A stretch of DNA of 64,000 nucleotides from Anagrus nilaparvatae. Taxonomy: Eukaryota; Arthropoda; Insecta; Hymenoptera; Mymaridae. The DNA lies in assembly GCA_022575985.1 (NCBI GenBank), contig JAKSXM010000269.1:3162001-3226000 (forward strand), written 5' to 3'. The first letter of the stretch is position 1. Every line of letters begins with the position of its first letter. Under the pieces are notes generated by a model. It saw only the letters and a program-made list of their open reading frames with translations. It searched no databases and had not been told where the DNA came from. Shown here in pieces: positions 1 through 11,606 of this stretch. Position numbers and translations under genes: made by a program.

Positions 1-59
1 TTAGGGGCATTTGACTTTTCATGGGTATGGTACTGGACTACTCCAAATGACATTGGACA

Positions 60-960
60 CCTGATCAAAATATTTTAGACCCAGAACTAGGTGATCCATA
101 ACTTAAAAAAAGTCGAAACATCTAAGTCCATTAAAAATTGGAACTTTGTAGAACCAAACAATTCCGTACTACCTAGACACCTGATGAAAATAGTTTGCAA
201 CCCAGAAATTGGTGTTCTGTTACCTCAAAATGGCGCGAAAAACTTGGAAACATCTAAGTCCATTAAAGTTTAAAAAATTGTGGTATAAAACAACCCCGAA
301 TGACCTGGACACCTGATCACAATAGATTCCGACCCAGAATTCGGTTATCCATTACTTCAAAATGGCGCAAAAAACTTGGAAACATCTAAGTCCATTAAAG
401 TTTGGAAGATTGTGGTATAAAACAACCCTGAATGACCTGGACACCTGATCACAGTAGATTCCGACCCAGAATTCGGTTATCTATTACTTCAAAATGGCGC
501 AAAAAACTTGGAAACATCTAAGTCCATTAAAGTTTGGAAGATTGTGGTATAAAACAACTCCGAATGACCTGGACACCTGATCACAGTAGTTTCTGAGCCA
601 GAATTCGGTTCTCCATTACTTCAAAATGGCGCAAAAAACTTGGAAACATCTAGGTCCATTAATGTTGGGAACATCTAGGTCCATTAATGTTGGAAACAGC
701 TAGGTCCATTAATTTTTATAAGATTTTGATATCAAACAACCCTGAATGACCTGGACGGCTAGTCACAGTAGTTTTCTATCCAGAATTCGGTTATCCATTA
801 CTACAAAATGGCGCGAGAAACTTGGAAAAATCTGAGTCTATTAAAGTTTGGGATATTGTGATACCCAACAACCCTAAATGACCTAGACTCCTGATCAAAG
901 TATCCGACCCAGAATTCGGTTATCCATTACCTCGAAATGGCGCAAAAACTGGCTTAACAA
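60..960 (+). repeat. 132-bp tandem repeat, left arm
   Basis: The string ACCTGATCAC recurs at 311, 443 and 575, a period of 132 bp, with more diverged units on both sides. Near 650-720 a short inner duplication of ~27 bp is present. Short open frames here are a by-product of the repeat. Confidence 0.85.
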
Positions 961-2510
961 AATGTCTTATCATACTGACTTCACAACATGGAAAAACAAA
1001 ATGGGAAATAAAACTGGCTTAACAACATGGCGAAAAAAAATGGCTTATCAAACTGGCTTAACAAAACGGCTTATCAAAATGGCTAATAAAAATGGCTTAT
1101 TAAACTGGATTAAGGGTACATTCGCTGAGTTTAGAAATTGAAAATCGAATTTTTTTTTTTAATTGATTTGTGTTCAAAAAGTATACAAAAATATGGAAAA
1201 AAATTTTTAAATAAATCCCGCAAATAATAAAGAAACGACAGCGCCTAAAAGTGAAATTATTATTAGGCAAGAATACAATATCCAAAACTTTAAACGCGTT
1301 TTTCTCAAAACGAACTTTTTAAAAACGGCCCACATGATAACAAAAAAACTATTGGTCCGATTTCAATTTTTTTTTTTTAAATCTATTTGTTATGCAATTC
1401 TACAAGTTATGAACTACAATGAACCTGATCGGAAGATTTTTTTGGTCTCTAGGTTCCGTTTTTAGGCAAAAAATATGGTCAAATTTCGACTTTTTTCTAT
1501 TTACCTTCATAACTTTTTTAATTTTTAATATTTTTCATTGGTTGTAGTTCATTACCTGCAAAAACTTATGTACTTTATGGTATTTTTTTTTTTTTTATTT
1601 CAAACGATCCCAAACCGAGTTATGATGTGGGCCGATTTGGACCTTTTTTTTAGGCAACAACTTCAGCGCCATCTCATCACATGTAAAAAAAGAGTAAATA
1701 AAAAATTTTTTTTTTTTTGTGTTTATTATAAGTGCATAAAACAGCTGTAAAAAAATCTTTGTATTATTCAATAAACCTTTTGAGAAAATTAATCTGAAAA
1801 ATAACGTTCTTTTTACTCAAAACTCAGCGAATGTACCCTTAACAACATAGCAAAACAAAATGGCTTATGATACTGGCTTTACAAAATAGCAAATCAAACT
1901 GACTCATCAAACTGGCTTAACAAGATGGCAAAACAAAATTGCTAATCAAAATGGCTAATAAATGGCTTATCAAACTGGCTTAACAAAATGGCTAATAAAA
2001 ATGGCTTATCAAGTTGGCTTACAAACATCGTGAAACATCAAACTGGCTTAACAAAATGGCTTATCAAACCGGCTTAACAAAATGGCGAAACAAACTGGCT
2101 GGTAAAATGACTTAACAATATGGCTAATCGAAATGGATTATCAAAATTGTTTAACAAGCTGGCTTAACAAAACGGCTAATGAAGCTGGCTTACCAAAAAG
2201 TTTAATTAAATTGGCTTAAAAACATGCCGAATTAAACTGGTAAATCAAACTGGTTTAGTGATATCCTTAATCAACTTGGCTTATCAAAATGGCTTAGCAT
2301 ACTGGTTTAACATTTTGTTAGCCAGTTTGACTAAAGAAGCTGGCTAATAAACCATGCTAATCAAAGTAGCTCTACAAAATATCTAATTAAACTGTCATTA
2401 CAACATGGCGAAACAACATGGCTATAAAGTGGTTAATCAAAATTTTTAAGCAAATTGGCTAAACAAACTAGCGAAAAACTTGGCTCAGCAACATAGCAAA
2501 ACAAGTTCGT
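940..2510 (+). repeat. TGGCTTA(A/T)CAAA minisatellite, left arm
   Basis: Degenerate units of roughly 12-26 bp alternate 'TGGCTTATCAAAC' and 'TGGCTTAACAAAA'. The block is interrupted by the 725-bp palindrome at 1114-1838. The same repeat lies as reverse complement at 9110-9895. Confidence 0.85.
1114..1838. mobile_element. 725-bp fold-back element with TTAA target duplication
   Basis: Terminal inverted repeats read GGGTACATTCGCTGAGTTT and its complement, flanked by TTAA at 1110-1113 and 1839-1842. Removing the insert and one TTAA restores 'aaactggaTTAAcaacatag', which fits the surrounding minisatellite unit, so the TTAA duplication is real. TTAA is the target of piggyBac-type (and Kolobok-type) transposons. 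The inside is AT-rich with long A/T runs and has no credible coding frame. Confidence 0.85.
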
Positions 2511-2879
2511 TATTCAATCTTAGTAGGTTTCGAATTTTATTTATTGAATTATTTGTTGGTAAAAAAAATGATTCTATTTTTTTTGTTGGGAAATTCGTTC
2601 AACAAATCTGCTATTTAAAAAAAATCATTAAGGTACACACCAATACTTAAACATCTTTTTTAATAGAAGCAACTATTTATAACTTGTAGTTAAATTTTTT
2701 TTTTAATATTCAATCGTTCATGAAATCTTATGATTATACTTAACTTTATCTATTTGCTTTTAAAAATAAAAATGATCTTCATTTTTCTGTATGAAACTAC
2801 AATGTTTTAGTAAATTTTATTTATTTTACATAGTTCAGTGTATCATTTTTTATATACTTATGCCTTTAAAAATATAATA

Positions 2880-2975
2880 AAATACTATTTTTTACAATTA
2901 GCGGCCACAAAACCATTAAACTTTGGGTGCTTTACCTTATATACCAGAGCATTCACGACGCGACCATCGCATGGC
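2880..2975 (-). pseudogene. PHD-finger gene end, truncated copy in left arm
   Basis: Read on the minus strand this matches the PHD-finger end at 8641-8733 and the non-coding tail after it, but with substitutions: an in-frame stop interrupts it and the final Cys-x2-Cys pair is damaged. It marks the inner limit of the left arm, since similarity to the right side stops just beyond it. It shows that both arms carry the 3' end of the same gene in opposite orientation. Confidence 0.6.
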
Positions 2976-3079
2976 TTCATGTAATTTTAATGGAAAATTT
3001 TTTTTACATTAATTAACGTTTAACTCATTTTAAAAATATTTTCTTTGGGTACTTTAGGTTGGGTATCGTTTTTTATATA

Positions 3080-3330
3080 CTTAAATAGTGTTTTCTATAG
3101 ATTAGCAGCTTTTTAAAACATTCTTCAAGCTTTGTAAAAAATTAGAAAGCTAAAAAGTCAAAATTCCCATGTTATTTTTATGGGAAAATTTAGGTACTTA
3201 GGAACACGCTTTTTTGAAAAGCAAAAGTAAAATCTTTGAAGCTGGGGACTTTTTATGACAAAAAGTTGCCTGGAGCGAAAATTTTAGTTTTGAAAGCGTG
3301 GGTGCCTAAAGTGATTTTTTTTGTTAAAAA
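3080..3330. repeat. Half copy of the TAGAGTGGA fold-back family
   Basis: Contains the segments 'attcccatgttattttta', 'gctggggactttttatgac' and 'aaaagcaaaagtaaaatc' in the order seen at 25762-26298 and 56719-58092. Only one arm is present, so this is a solo half element. Confidence 0.6.
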
Positions 3331-3399
3331 ATGACATGTGTTAAGTTTGGGCGAAATCGGTTAACGTTAACACATCGCACTTTTCGGTCAAAAAACGCT

Positions 3400-4060
3400 G
3401 AAAAATTCGATTAAAAAATCGTAACTCAATAGAAGCCTAAAAAAATATATTTTCGGTCAATGATTTCAATTATTTTTGACCAGACTAGATATATTTCGCC
3501 TCAAGCGCCTCATCTTACAAATAAGCGATGAAAATAACCTCAAAAAAAAAAATGAAAAATATACGTAAATTATCTATTTAAATAATGTAAGTGGTCTAAA
3601 ATGCAGACAATTTTTATATTTTATTACAACTATGACCTGTACCAATTTTCAGAAAAATCGGTTGAGCCTATACGTCTCCAGGTAAAGTTTTTCTCTGAAA
3701 AATCGCTTGAAACGAGTTTAAGGTTTAACAAGTAAATGTAATATTCAAAAAAAACTTTTCTTTGATTTGACTGGACCTTATAAATTGTGATATGCCTGAA
3801 GCTTTATCATGTTATCATAAAAGCGTTGAACATAACCTCAAAAAAATAGACAATATTCGTTAATTATAAAATTAAACAAATTTAAGTGGTCAAAAGTGGA
3901 TGAAATTTTTATACTTGATTACAAATAAGATCTGTGCCAAGTTTCAGTGAAATCCGTGGAGTTTATAGGGGTTCAGGTTGAATTTTTCTCTTAAAAATTG
4001 CTTAAAAACAAGTTTAAGGTTTCGAAAGTAAGTGTAATATTTGCAAGAATTTCTTTTTTA
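3400..4060 (+). repeat. ~310-bp satellite-like repeat, about two copies
   Basis: Two adjacent diverged units share 'ataacctcaaaaaaa', 'taagtggtc(t)aaa', 'gatctgtgccaagtttcag' type segments and 'acgagtttaaggttt'. Phrases such as 'ccaagtttcag' and 'tataggggttcagg' resemble the satellite at 31790-32430. Confidence 0.6.
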
Positions 4061-4080
4061 CTTGAATTTAATTTATCAAT

Positions 4081-4334
4081 ATGTAATATTTTTATTAATT
4101 TAACCAATAAATTGGTTAATTTTCAACTAATAGTCACGTAACAGTGTTTCGCCATAGTGTATTAGGTTGGCTCGTCAGTAGACTCCTAATACACCTTATC
4201 TAGACACCGTTTAATTATTTAAAAAACAAAAAATATTAAAAATATAAAATTATTTTTTTTTTTGAAATTTGTGTAAGTACTTGCCTTGCACATGTTCCTA
4301 AAACGACTAAAAATGCTTGCTTTTGTATACCGTT
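4081..4334 (+). repeat. 254-bp direct repeat, copy 1
   Basis: Appears identical base for base to 4604-4857. It contains a hairpin, GTGTATTAGG - 18 bases - CCTAATACAC (about 4158-4195), followed by CTTATCTAGACACCG. Starts ATGTAATATT and ends TATACCGTT. It lacks the usual TG...CA ends of an LTR. Confidence 0.85.
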
Positions 4335-4603
4335 AGAAAGAAGAAGTTTTGTTTTCTCTCTCTAATTTAAATACAGCTGGCATTTTTATTCTATTAATTT
4401 TATAAAATTACATTCAGAGATTTTTTAAATTTAATAAGGCTAAAAATAACACGAACTGATAAATCAGTATCAAAAAATGTCATAGCCTTATTTTTGAAAA
4501 TAAATTTTCATCAAAATTTGCTTATGTTAAAGCTTCTAATCAAATAAATAAAATTTCTAAAATATAGAAATTTTATTTTTTATGACCAACGTAACCCAAT
4601 TAA
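4335..4603 (+). other. 269-bp spacer between the 254-bp direct repeats
   Basis: AT-rich, with no coding frame, primer-binding site or polypurine tract visible. With the flanking repeats it gives a 777-bp unit that could be a terminal-repeat mini-element or a local duplication. Confidence 0.5.
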
Positions 4604-4857
4604 ATGTAATATTTTTATTAATTTAACCAATAAATTGGTTAATTTTCAACTAATAGTCACGTAACAGTGTTTCGCCATAGTGTATTAGGTTGGCTCGTCA
4701 GTAGACTCCTAATACACCTTATCTAGACACCGTTTAATTATTTAAAAAACAAAAAATATTAAAAATATAAAATTATTTTTTTTTTTGAAATTTGTGTAAG
4801 TACTTGCCTTGCACATGTTCCTAAAACGACTAAAAATGCTTGCTTTTGTATACCGTT
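4604..4857 (+). repeat. 254-bp direct repeat, copy 2
   Basis: Same length as 4081-4334 and no difference found by eye, in a region where other repeats are 5-20% diverged. This implies a very recent duplication or an assembly artefact. Confidence 0.85.
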
Positions 4858-4863
4858 GCTTTG

Positions 4864-7420
4864 CATCTAGCTTATTCCTCATTTTATCATGAGAACGCTG
4901 AACATACTCTTAACAGTGTAAATCGTTATTTTTTTATTATGCAGTTGGCATATTAAATTTTAAGTATGCTTCATTAGCAGCATAATATCTTATTATATTC
5001 GGCAATTAACAACAGAATAAAAATCTATTCAGGAAAAATCATCAGAAATTTTAATAACTTTATCAAGAAACTGAATAAAGTCAAAGTAATGTCATCTTGA
5101 TTCAATTTTATTCGTTTTAAAAAAGTTCATAGCAGTACTTTCAAATGTCACAGGCTCTTCAAAAATTGTTGACTTACTCTTAACAGAATAAGTCGTTATT
5201 TTTTTATTATTCAGTTGGAATATTAAATTTTAAGTATGCTCCATCAGCAGCAGAATATCTAATTATTTTCGTATATTAATAACAGAATAAAAATCTATAC
5301 AGGAAAATCATAAATTTTAATAAGTTTATCAAGAAACTGAATAAAGTCAAAGTACTGTTATGATGATTCAATTTTATTCGTTTTAGGAAAGTTCATAGCA
5401 GTACTTTTATTTATCATGGTCTCTTCGAAAATTGTTGAGTTACTCTTAACAGAATATGTCATTATTTTTTTATTATACAGATGGCATATTAAATTTTAAG
5501 AATGCTTCATCAGCAGCATAATAAATAATTATTTTCGGTACTTTGACTTTATTCAGCTTCTAGATACACATATTAAAATTTCTGCTGAATTTCCCTCAAT
5601 AGATTTTTATTCTCTTATTAATAGCCGGAAAATATTAGATTTTATGCTGCTGCTAACGCATAATTAAAATTTAATATTCCAACTCAATAATAAAAATTTA
5701 ACGACTTATTCTGTTAAGAGTAAGTCGACAATTTTCAGAGAGACCATGATATTTGAAAGTACTGCTATGATCTTTCCTAAAACGAATAAAATTGAATCAG
5801 TACTTTGACTTTATTCAGTTTCTTGATAGTCTTATTAACATTTCTGATGAATTTCCCAAAAATAGATTTTTATTCTCTTATTAATAGCCGGAAAATATTA
5901 GATTTTATGCTGCTGCTAAAGCATAATTAAAATTTAATATACCAAATTCATAATTAAAAAAAAGCGTCTTATTCTGTTCAGACTAAGTCAATGATTTTCG
6001 AACCGACTATGACATTTGAAAGTACTGTTATGAAATTTCCTAAAACAAATAAAATGTAATCAACATGACAGTACTTTCACTTTATTCAGTTTCTTGATAA
6101 ACTTATTAAAATTTTTTGATGAATTTTCCTGAATAGATTTTTATTCTGTTTTTAATAGCCGAAAATTATTAGATATTTTGCTACTAATGAAGCATACTTA
6201 AAATTTAATATGCCAACTACATAATAAAAAAATAATAACTTATTCTGTTAAGTGAAAGTCAACAATTTTCAGAGAGGCCTTGATATATAAAAGTACTGCT
6301 ATGAACGTTCCAAAAACGAATAAAATTGAATCAACATGACAGTACTTTGACTTTATTCAGTTTCTTAATAAACTTATTAAAATTTCTGATGAATTTACCT
6401 GAATTGATTTTTATTATGTTATTAATAGCCGGAAAATATTAGATAATATGCTGCTGCTAAAGCATACTTAAAATTTAATATTCCAACTAAATAATAAAAA
6501 TTAAACGACTTATTCTGTTAAGAGTAAGTCAAAAATTTTCGAAGAGACCATGATAAATAAAAGTACTGCTATGAATTTTCCTAAAACGAATAAAATTAAA
6601 TCAACTTGACAGTACTTTCACATTATTTAGTTTCTTGATAAACTTATTAAAATTTATGGTGAATTTTTCTGAATAGATTTTTATTCTGCTATTAATAGCA
6701 GAAAGTTTTTACATATTATGCTGCTAATGAAGCATACTTAAAATTAAATATGCCAACAGCATAATAAAAAAATAACGAATTATTCTGTTAAGAGTAAGTC
6801 AACAATTTACGAAGAGAACATGATCTACAAAAGTACGGTTATGAACTTTCCTAAAACGAATAAAATTAAATCAACTTGACAGTTCTTTGACTTTATTCAG
6901 TTTCTTGATAAACTTATTAAAATTTCTGATGAATTTTCCTGAATAGATTTTTATTCTGTTATTAAAAGCCGAAAATTATTAGATATTATGCTACTAATGA
7001 AGCATACTTAAAATTTAATATGCCAACTACATAATAAAAAAATAACGACTTATTCTGTTAAGAGTAAGTCAAAAATTTTCGAAGAGACCATGATAAATAA
7101 AAGTACTGCTATGAATTTTCCTAAAACGAATAAAATTGAATCAACTTGATAGTACTTTGACTTTATTCAGTTTCTTGATAAACTTATTAAAATTTCTGAT
7201 GAATTTCCCTGAATAGATTTTTATTATGTTATTAATAGCCGGAAATAATTAGATATTTTACTGCTGATGAAGCATGCTTAAAATTTAATATGGCATTAAC
7301 AATAAAAAAATAACTACTTATTCTGTTAAGAGTAAGTCAACAATTTTCGAAGAGCACATGATATTTGAAAGTACTGCTATGAACTTTCCTGAAACGAATA
7401 AAATTAAATTTCGTTTCCGA
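4864..7420. repeat. ~270-bp satellite, orientation reversed near 5540
   Basis: Units contain 'ctttattcagtttcttgat', seen at about 5811, 6079, 6351, 6623, 6891 and 7161, spacing 268-272 bp. From 4864 to about 5540 the same unit is present as reverse complement (two and a half copies); from there to 7420 about seven copies run in the other direction. Each unit also has 'acttattctgttaagagtaa' (the boundary of a short inverted motif) and 'agcagtactttt'. No function is visible. Confidence 0.85.
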
Positions 7421-7429
7421 TAATTCCAA

Positions 7430-8500
7430 AATGCAGGGTGGTTTCATTATATATCTTCTGTATAACGGAAAAATACTAAAACAAGAATATTAGAGATTTT
7501 ACTCTGACAACCATTTTATATGATTCTGCAGTAAAAAATTTGTAATTTAACTTTTGTTAATAGTATATTAAGTATCAAGGGCGTAAAAGTTTCGGCACTA
7601 GCGTGAGCACTAGGACGAGTGCTCGGCAAAGCCGGGCACGAGTAATATGTGTTCACGCTCGTGTCTAAAGTATTTCGCCCATGGTGCTTACACTATTTTT
7701 TGCCCACCTTGGCGTAGAACGAGTTCAGAAAATTCTTTACACACGAGATTTACGCCCGGGAGGGCAAAAAGATATTAATAATAACGAATAGTAAAATGTA
7801 TACAAATCTCAAGTAAAGTTTTCATAGTAATATTGAATATTTTAAAAATAATTTAAACATGAAAAAATATGACCGTATTAAATAAAAACTATTATTCCTT
7901 TAACCAAATTATTTTTTCCTATTAAAACAATCCAGTATTTATTAGCTATTAGCAGAAAAAGTAATTTTTAATAGTTGCTTATTTAAATTATAATTTTCTG
8001 CTTTATAAAATATTTCTAAAAAGATTACATATATTTATTACATATATTAAATATATTTGGTGAGATTTTAATGGTTTTTGATTTGCACGATTGATCTTCC
8101 ATTACTCCGATGCTTTATATGCAAAAACTGATCAAAAACTCAGATTTAAGAACAGTCGGATGAGTAAATTCTAGAAGAGTTGTACTAGTTAGGTGTTTTT
8201 GGTCGTTTATAGTTTTATAAATTTTTTAATGTAAACTTTTTTGGTAAATTATTATGATACAAAATTTAACTTTTTTAACAGATTTTTTAAAGCAAATAAC
8301 AAATAGTAAAAATATTCAAAACCCATTTTTAAAGATGTAATTAATGGAAAAAAGGAGACAAATATTAATGTGGCTTAATATACCCGGTATCCTTATAAAA
8401 CGTGCATTGATACATAATTATAAAATTACGAAGACATAAAATTGTAAAAGTAACCAATAAAAACATATCAGCGTCATTTTATGATAAAAAAGTTAAAATT
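7430..8500. other. Interior sequence of the giant element, with a GC-rich island
   Basis: Mostly AT-rich and without a credible frame. About 7565-7775 is distinctly GC-rich and structured: GAGCACT...AGTGCTC and GGCAAAGCC lie next to each other, followed by GGGCACGAG and CACGCTCGTG. It could be a regulatory or structured remnant of the element. Confidence 0.4.
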
Positions 8501-8577
8501 AGTATAGTGAAAAATTTGTTCAATTCACGTGCATTTAAATATCTAGAAATAATTATCAATTACTTAAAAGGGGTTTC

Positions 8578-8733
8578 ATGGAAATGTTTCATCTGCAAAA
8601 AGAAAACAAACTTTAAAATATCAGTAATATCTCCATCTGCTGTGATAAATGCATGCGGTGGTCACATCTTGAATGCTCTGGTATATTTGGTAAAGCACCC
8701 AAAGGCGATTGGTTTTGTGGCCACTGCTTGTAA
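8578..8733 (+). pseudogene. PHD-type zinc finger, C-terminal end of a decayed gene
   Basis: From 8641 the frame encodes Cys-Asp-Lys-Cys, a Trp-Ser-His-x2-Cys core, a spacer with Gly-Asp-Trp-Phe, and a final Cys-x2-Cys, then TAA at 8731. That is the second half of a C4HC3 PHD finger, with the usual Trp before the last Cys pair. A first Cys-x2-Cys (8585-8596) lies in a different frame, so at least one frameshift separates the halves. PHD fingers bind histone tails and also sit at the C-termini of some transposon proteins; given its place in the arm of a mobile element, I infer it is the tail of the element's own protein. The rest of that protein is not present in readable form. Confidence 0.65.
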
Positions 8734-9109
8734 AAAAACAGTATTTTGTTATATTTTTAAATGTATAACTATATAAAACATGATACACTGAAGTTTTTAA
8801 AATAAATAAACTTTACTAAAATAATGTTGTATGTACAGAAAAATAAAGATCATTTTTATTTTTAAAAGCAAATAGATAACTTTAAGTACACTCATAAGAT
8901 TTAATTCACGATTGAATATTTAAAAAAAATTTAGCTATAAATTACAAATAGTTGCTTGTTTTAAAAAAGATCTTTAAGTTTTGGTGTGTACCTTCTTGAT
9001 TTTTTGTAAATAACAGATTTTTTCAAAGAATTTCCCAACAAAAAAAATAAACTCATTTTTTTCACATATAAATAATTCAATAAATCAATTTCAAAACCTA
9101 TTAAGTTTC

Positions 9110-9895
9110 ATTAACGAGCTTGTTTTGCCGTAATGGTAAGCCAATTTTATTAGTCATATTGTTTTGCCATGTTGTTAAGCCATTTTGATTAGCCCGTTGT
9201 ATTAACAATTTTGTTAAGCTAGTTTGATTAGCCAAGTTGATTAACCATTTTGTTGAGCCATTTTGATTATCCATTTTGTTTCACCATGTTGTTAAGCAAG
9301 TTTAATTAGCCATTTTATTACGCCATGTTTTTAAGCCAGTTTGATAAGCCATTTCGTTATGCCAGATTGATAAGCAATTTTGTTTCGCCAGATTGATAAG
9401 CCATTTTGTTAAGCCAGTTTGATAAGCTATTTTGATTAGCCAGTTTGATTAGCCATTTTGCTTAACCAGATTTTTAATCCAATTTGATTAACCATTTTGT
9501 TAAGCCAGTTAGTTAAGCCATTTTGTTATGTCATTTTGTTACGCCATGTTTTTAAGCCAGTTTGATAAGTTATTTTCTTATGCCAGTTTGATTAGCCATT
9601 TTGTTTCGCAATGTTGTTAACTCAGTTTGATAAGCCATTTTGTTTCGCCATGTTTCTAAGCCAGGTTGTTAAGCCAGTTTGATAAGCCATTTTGATTAGC
9701 CATTTTGTTTCGCCATTTTGTTTAACCAGATTTTTAAGCCATTTTAATCCACCATTTTGTTAATCCAGTTATTTAAGCCATTTTGTTATGCCAGTTTGAA
9801 TAGCCATTTTGTTTCTCCATGTTGTAAAGCCAGTATGATAAGCCATTTTGTTAAGTCATGTTGTAAGCAAATTTGATCAGTCATTATGGTTTCTT
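9110..9895 (-). repeat. TGGCTTA minisatellite, right arm
   Basis: Reverse complement of the left-arm block: units such as 'ttttgttaagccagtttgataagccat' repeat with variation. It is shorter than the left block and has no TTAA insertion. Confidence 0.85.
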
Positions 9896-10029
9896 AGCTT
9901 TTCAAAAAGTGTCACAAAATGATCAATTTTCAATTTGCTGCCATAATTGTAATTTTAACATGGAACATGTTTATATGGAGGGGATACTTCAGAACTTGAA
10001 AATTAAGGGGGAGGGGTTTTTGTGACATT

Positions 10030-10600
10030 TTTAGTTAATGAATAACCGAATTCTGGGTCGCAAACTACTGTGATCAGGTGTCCAAGTCACTCGGGGGTTG
10101 TTCGATACAACAATCTTCCAAACTTTAATGGACTTAGATGTTTCCAAGCTTTTTGCGCCATTTTGAGGTAATTGATCACCAATTTCTGGGTCGCAAACTA
10201 CTGTGATCAGGTGTCCAAGTCATTCGGAGTTGTTTTATACCACAATCTTCCAAACTTTAATGGACTTAGATGTTTCCAAGTTTTTTGCGCCATTTTGAAG
10301 TAATAGATAACCGAATTCTGGGTCAGAATCTACTGTGATCAGGTGTCCAGGTCATTCAGGGTTGTTTTATACCACAATCTTCCAAACTTTAATGGACTTA
10401 GATGTTTCCAAGTTTTTCGCGCCATTTTGAGGTAACAGATCACCAATTTCTGGGTTGATAACTATTTTCATCAGGTGTCTAGGTAGTACGGAATTGTTTG
10501 GTTCTACAAAGTTCCAATTTTTAATGGACTTAGATGTTTCGACCTTTTTAAAGTTATGGATCACCTAGTTCTGGGTCTAAAATATTGTGATCAGGTGTCC
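10030..10600 (-). repeat. 132-bp tandem repeat, right arm
   Basis: GATCAGGTGTCC recurs at 10072, 10204, 10337 and 10589 (a variant at 10470), spacing 132-133 bp. Reverse complement of the left-arm block, with fewer units. Confidence 0.85.
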
Positions 10601-10654
10601 AATGTCATTTGGAGTAGTCCAGTACCATACCCATGAAAAGTCAAATGCCCCTAA

Positions 10655-11009
10655 GTGGTTTCAGCATTTACTTTTGGTTATGAAGACTTAAACGCAAATA
10701 AAATCAAAACTTCAAAGGCTAAATGACATCCGATTTGGCTAAAACTTGGTATGGGTCAGTTTTGGACCTGGACTTGATGATTAAGCACCACCCAACCCCT
10801 TTTTTTCGGCCTACTCTAATATACATGAATGAACTTGGATGAGTGCAACACTTTAAGATTCTTGTATACGAATGATCTTCATATATATTTCCAAAATCTA
10901 TAACATCTAATCGAGCAGGGCACAGCAAAGTTATCTAAGTCAGCAAAAAAATTTATAACCAGTTTGTGTAAGCACAACTTGAAAACATGTAACATGTTTA
11001 CTTCCAGCT
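10655..11009. other. Flank between the giant element and the BEL locus
   Basis: Mixed-composition sequence with a 69-codon minus-strand frame (10719-10928) that matches no motif I know. No repeat partner was seen elsewhere in the window, so this may be single-copy or a fragment of an unrelated element. Confidence 0.35.
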
Positions 11010-11190
11010 AAGGTCTAGCACGGTAGGCTTAAATAAATTTAAATCCGATGGAAAATCACCTCGACTTTTTTTTTCTAGAAATTTTTTATATGATGTAAAA
11101 ATAGTGCGTAAAAAAATTTTTGAGCAGATTCCCCGAGGGATTTAAATTTTTGTGAGCGGATGTGAATTTTCGGTAGTTCAGAGATGCAAT
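11010..11190. repeat. Inverted arm, left (partner 18665-18845)
   Basis: Contains 'ctagcacggtaggcttaaa', 'cacctcgac' and 'cggtagttcagagatgcaa'; the same order is found as reverse complement at 18665-18845 with about 90% identity by eye. The two arms bracket the BEL element and its 5' LTR. Confidence 0.8.
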
Positions 11191-11296
11191 ATATTTAATG
11201 ATGGATTAGGATGGTGATGAAGATAATATACGTATAAAATTAAGGGGGGAGCTCACCAACATATATACAACTATATCTACATATATATACATAACA

Positions 11297-11606
11297 TTTC
11301 CACCCACCACAATTTATTACAAAATTGTATAAAAAAAGAGAATAAAATAATTGAAATTAAAAAACTTGTGGTGAATAGAATCACAATAAAAAATTTAGCT
11401 TTTTTTTAAATAACGCCAAGTGGCTGAATAATAATTTACAATTAATAATTTTATAATAATAATAAATTTTTTTTCAAATTAATATTAAATAACTAAAATA
11501 ATATAAATAAATAATATAAATAAAAACTGAATACAAAATATTTACAATTATATACAAAAATATATCAAAAATTTAAAATTTTTGTTTTAGCATTGGAAGT
11601 GATAAT
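11297..11606 (-). other. 3' end of the BEL element: AT-rich tail and polypurine tract
   Basis: After the integrase stop the minus strand runs through AT-rich sequence to a purine run GGTGGGTGGAAA (about 11297-11308), followed at 11296 by TGTTAT, a plausible 3' LTR start. The remainder of that LTR is missing or not recognisable because the inverted arm begins within ~100 bp. Confidence 0.45.

Larger units (their letters stand above)
1..10654. mobile_element. Giant inverted-arm (fold-back) element, left end at or beyond window start
   Basis: The first ~60 bases reappear as reverse complement ending at 10654. The arms match in the same order: a 132-bp tandem block (about 60-960 and 10030-10600), a short minisatellite built on TGGCTTAACAAAATGGC (940-2510 and 9110-9895), an AT-rich segment (2530-2830 and 8780-9100), and finally the 3' end of a PHD-finger gene (2880-2975 and 8641-8733). 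Between the arms lie satellite and other repeats. The shared terminal sequence reads TTAGGGGCATTTGACTTTTC. The superfamily is not recognised; arms made of tandem subrepeats recall Foldback-type elements. Because the window opens exactly at the arm, the outer end and any target duplication cannot be seen. Confidence 0.75.

Noticed and set aside
10719..10928. 69-codon minus-strand frame
   Set aside because: No motif, no splice context and unremarkable composition.
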